A stretch of DNA of 64,000 nt from NCBI RefSeq assembly GCF_947258355.1, contig NZ_CAMYIC010000036.1, positions 21,360 to 85,359 of the forward strand. The letters run 5' to 3'. The translations under genes were made by a program, and so were the position numbers. Source of the stretch: an uncultured Allomuricauda sp. Its GTDB lineage: Bacteria > Bacteroidota > Bacteroidia > Flavobacteriales > Flavobacteriaceae. The stretch's first letter is position 1. Each line of letters starts with the position of its first letter. The notes under the pieces are model-generated. The model worked only from the letters and a program-made list of their open reading frames with translations, did no database searches and was not told the origin of the DNA. Below, in pieces: positions 62,139-64,000 of the stretch.

Positions 62139-62258
62139 TTACTTTTTACCACTGTTCATCATGGCCAAAACTGCTACGATGAGTATAATGACCACGAGGG
62201 CAAACAGTCCTATCATCCAGATACCGTTCTCCCAAACTACCAAAGGAATATTCAGCAT
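62139..62258 (-). CDS. Unannotated 39-residue membrane protein upstream of cydA
   Basis: Found by reading the gap between SQR and cydA. The ATG at 62258 opens MLNIPLVVWENGIWMIGLF, then ALVVIILIVAVLAMMNSGKK, with TAA at 62139-62141. One long membrane helix with a short charged tail is the size of CydX/CbdX subunits (about 30-40 residues) that support bd oxidases, though those are usually encoded downstream of cydAB and I see no sequence identity to prove it. It has its own candidate -7 box (TAAATTTG, 62289-62296), so it may be expressed independently of the regulon. No family recognised. Confidence 0.55.
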   Translation of the reverse strand: MLNIPLVVWENGIWMIGLFALVVIILIVAVLAMMNSGKK

Positions 62259-62288
62259 TTTCAAAATGTATTGGTTTTAATTTTGATT

Positions 62289-62296
62289 CAAATTTA
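62289..62296 (-). promoter_or_regulatory. -7 box (TAAATTTG) of the 39-residue protein
   Basis: Perfect TAnnTTTG on the minus strand, with TTTG about 16 bp upstream, 31 bp before the ATG at 62258. Confidence 0.5.
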
Positions 62297-62358
62297 ATAG
62301 GTAGAGGTTCTTCAAAACATGATATTCCTCAGGTATCAAGTTTTCAAAATACTTTGAT

Positions 62359-63621
62359 TTAAACGTTTTTACCTTTCATCATTTTGTTCCAGTACAAGTA
62401 TGGCAATCCGTATTTTTTCAACATCCAAAGTCTCCAATGTTCCTTGGCACTGTTAAAGACCAGCATTCGCTTGAGTTTTGGGTCTGGAATAAAGTTGTTG
62501 TTGTAATCGAATTCAGCCAGGGTCATTTTACCATATCCCGTTACCAAAGGGCAGGAAGAATACCCATTATATGAATGGTTCTCGGCTGTTTTTCCATTGA
62601 TTAAACTCATCACATTTTCAACAACAATTGGGACTTGCTTTCTAACCGCCGCTCCCGTTTTTGCCGTGGGCAAAGCCGCAACATCTCCAAGGCCAAAAAC
62701 ATTCGGGTATTTGTTATGCTGCATGGAGTAATGATCTACATCCAACCAACCTGCTTGGTTGGCCAACACGGATTCCCTTATAAATTTAGGAGCCGCTTGT
62801 GGAGGTGCAATGTGCAGCATATCGAACGGCACTTGAATATCCACATCCCCAATCATTTTTTCCCCAAGCTCATTATCTTCATTTATAATACATCTGTTCT
62901 CTTCGGGTGCGGAATGGTTAAAGTGGACAATCTTATTTTCGATATCAATTTCCTTAGGAGCATAAAATGGTTTAAAATGAATACCATAACGGTCAATGAC
63001 CTTGTTCAAAGTTTCCCGAATCTCCTTTACTCCAAAAATAACAGAACCAGGAGTAGCAAAAATCACATTGGTGCTATCCTTTAGGCCACTTTTCCTAAAA
63101 TGATCTGCAGCCAAATATGCGATTTTTTGTGGAGCACCACCACATTTAATGGGTGTGGTCGGCTGAGTAAAGAGTGCGTTTCCTTTTTTAAAGTTTCTTA
63201 TGGTCTCCCATGTAAACTCTGGGTCAATATAGTTGCTGCAAGCCACTCCTTTTTCCAATGCCTCGGGTAGACCTTTGATCATACTTGGCTCCATGACCAA
63301 ACCCGTAGCCACGACCAAGTAGTCATAAGTAATATCTCCGCTACTTTCTGTAGAAACTGTATTTTTTTCCGGAAGAAAGCCGGATGCCCTGTCCTTGATC
63401 CAATCTACGCCGCTTGGCATAACCTCTGACATAGGCTTGGCAGTTTTTTCGAAGTCGTATGTGCCCGCTCCAACCAGGGTCCAAGCCGGCTGATAATAAT
63501 GTGTTTCGGAGGGCTCAATAATGGCTATATCCAGCTTGTTATTCTTTCTCAATAATTGACCAGCTGTCATAATACCCGCTGTTCCTCCACCAATTATTAA
63601 TACTTGATAATGTGATTTCAT
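62359..63621 (-). CDS. sqr: Sulfide:quinone oxidoreductase (type II-like)
   Basis: 420-residue FAD enzyme of the SQR family that oxidises sulfide and passes electrons to the quinone pool. FAD-binding VLIIGGGTAGIMTAGQLLRK is at 7-26. Redox cysteines are C160 (TTPIKCGGAPQK) and C357 (YSSCPLVTGYG), with C128 the third Cys, a layout like mitochondrial/type II SQR. VFGLGDVAALPTAKTGAAVRKQVP near 310-333 is the family's flavin C-terminal motif. The C-terminus (WRLWMLKKYGLPYLYWNKMM) is membrane-associating. A GTAAC-N4-GTTAC palindrome lies 55 bp upstream of the ATG. A terminator isolates it from the upstream DUF2892 gene. Confidence 0.9.
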   Translation of the reverse strand: MKSHYQVLIIGGGTAGIMTAGQLLRKNNKLDIAIIEPSETHYYQPAWTLVGAGTYDFEKTAKPMSEVMPSGVDWIKDRASGFLPEKNTVSTESSGDITYDYLVVATGLVMEPSMIKGLPEALEKGVACSNYIDPEFTWETIRNFKKGNALFTQPTTPIKCGGAPQKIAYLAADHFRKSGLKDSTNVIFATPGSVIFGVKEIRETLNKVIDRYGIHFKPFYAPKEIDIENKIVHFNHSAPEENRCIINEDNELGEKMIGDVDIQVPFDMLHIAPPQAAPKFIRESVLANQAGWLDVDHYSMQHNKYPNVFGLGDVAALPTAKTGAAVRKQVPIVVENVMSLINGKTAENHSYNGYSSCPLVTGYGKMTLAEFDYNNNFIPDPKLKRMLVFNSAKEHWRLWMLKKYGLPYLYWNKMMKGKNV

Positions 63622-63676
63622 GTTTTTTCAGTTAAATTGTGCTTGGGTAAAATATTGAGTAATGTCATAAAATATT

Positions 63677-63690
63677 GTAACAAAAGTTAC
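63677..63690. promoter_or_regulatory. Crp/Fnr-like palindrome upstream of sqr
   Basis: Perfect GTAAC-AAAA-GTTAC inside TGTAACAAAAGTTACA (63676-63691). 33 bp away on the minus strand is the weak -7-like TATTTTAC (63647-63654). Confidence 0.7.
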
Positions 63691-63740
63691 ATAATTGATA
63701 ATTTGAGAGCTTTTTTACATGAATATTGTCATTTTAAAAC

Positions 63741-63766
63741 AAAAAAAGCCGCTCCAAAAGAGCGGC
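63741..63766 (-). terminator. Terminator after DUF2892
   Basis: GCCGCTC-CAAAA-GAGCGGC. Read on the minus strand it is followed by TTTTTTTG. It isolates the DUF2892 gene from the sqr promoter. Confidence 0.85.
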
Positions 63767-63791
63767 TTTCTTTATCAACCAACCAAAAAAC

Positions 63792-63998
63792 CTAATTCTT
63801 GACCTTGCATGTATTAATCCCGAATAGGGTGTACAAAGGACAAAAACTAACAAAGCTTGTCAAGACAAATATGACTGCCAATGCCAGCAGTATATATGCC
63901 AATGTTCCTGTAATCACATTAAAATAATACAATGCTCCAACACCAAGTGCCAAGATAACTCGAATTGTACGGTCTGCACCGCCCATGTTTTTTTTCAT
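63792..63998 (-). CDS. DUF2892 membrane protein (second copy)
   Basis: 68-residue protein with the DUF2892 (YgaP-like) layout: basic start KKNMGGADRTIRVILALGVG, helix GVGALYYFNVITGTLAYILL, helix ALAVIFVLTSFVSF, then the typical CPLYTLFGINTCKVKN tail with Cys. It is close to the window edge; its promoter is outside the window. It is likely related to the sulfur region, like the copy at 50843-51028. Confidence 0.88.
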   Translation of the reverse strand: MKKNMGGADRTIRVILALGVGALYYFNVITGTLAYILLALAVIFVLTSFVSFCPLYTLFGINTCKVKN

Positions 63999-64000
63999 AA

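Overview
The window looks like a chromosomal segment from a marine-type Flavobacteriaceae (Bacteroidota), possibly a Muricauda/Flagellimonas relative. The genus is inference from gene content. The evidence is: no Shine-Dalgarno boxes before the genes; many genes preceded at short distance by the Bacteroidota -7 box TAnnTTTG; a type IX secretion sorting domain at 22.4-22.66 kb; an SDR-type threonine dehydrogenase; and typical flavobacterial families (DUF1800/DUF1501 pair, DUF6265, DUF2202). One tRNA gene (Arg, CCT) is present. There is no rRNA, CRISPR array, prophage or insertion sequence.

Layout. 0-4.7 kb: partial bifunctional ornithine-lipid-type acyltransferase, aspartate kinase, a GNAT enzyme, fructose-1,6-bisphosphatase, a TerB-like protein. 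4.8-11.2 kb: the four-gene 'ligase-associated' DNA-repair cassette (MBL exonuclease, ATP-dependent ligase, Lhr-type helicase, PdeM phosphoesterase), interrupted by a small GIY-YIG nuclease gene and palindromic repeats. 11.4-14.8 kb: mfd, which carries one of these repeats in frame. 14.8-30.6 kb: serine hydrolase, unknown envelope proteins, YraN, the DUF1800/DUF1501 pair, metG, tex, a histone-deacetylase-like enzyme, a PAP2 phosphatase and a small Cys/Lys-rich protein. 30.6-49.1 kb: mostly envelope and housekeeping genes (M28 peptidases, Ssb paralogue, Dps, glycerate kinase, SIMPL, VPS10-like repeat protein, epimerases, Tdh) and tRNA-Arg. 49.3-64 kb: a response regulator and a long minus-strand sulfur/respiration region.

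The most interesting part is 49.8-63.7 kb. Four consecutive minus-strand transcription units each begin with the palindrome GTAAC-N4-GTTAC (three perfect, one with a single mismatch). In all four the palindrome centre lies 33 bp upstream of the centre of the -7 position, as expected for a Crp/Fnr-type activator at about -41. The units are: (1) sulfide:quinone oxidoreductase; (2) cytochrome bd oxidase cydAB; (3) a DUF2202 ferritin-like lipoprotein, a second SQR-like flavoprotein and an unannotated 44-residue membrane peptide; (4) tolC-adaptor-RND pump, a PII-like protein, DUF2892, and two YeeE/YedE sulfur transporters. Stem-loops separate the units. A second unannotated 39-residue membrane protein sits between SQR and cydA. 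I infer a coordinated sulfide-oxidation / low-oxygen respiration / export regulon. The regulator is not in the window.

Other notable signals: repeats clustered only between 7.8 and 16.1 kb, near the GIY-YIG gene; a perfect 14-bp inverted repeat enclosing the start codon of the first YeeE gene; and an 8-bp inverted repeat upstream of dps.
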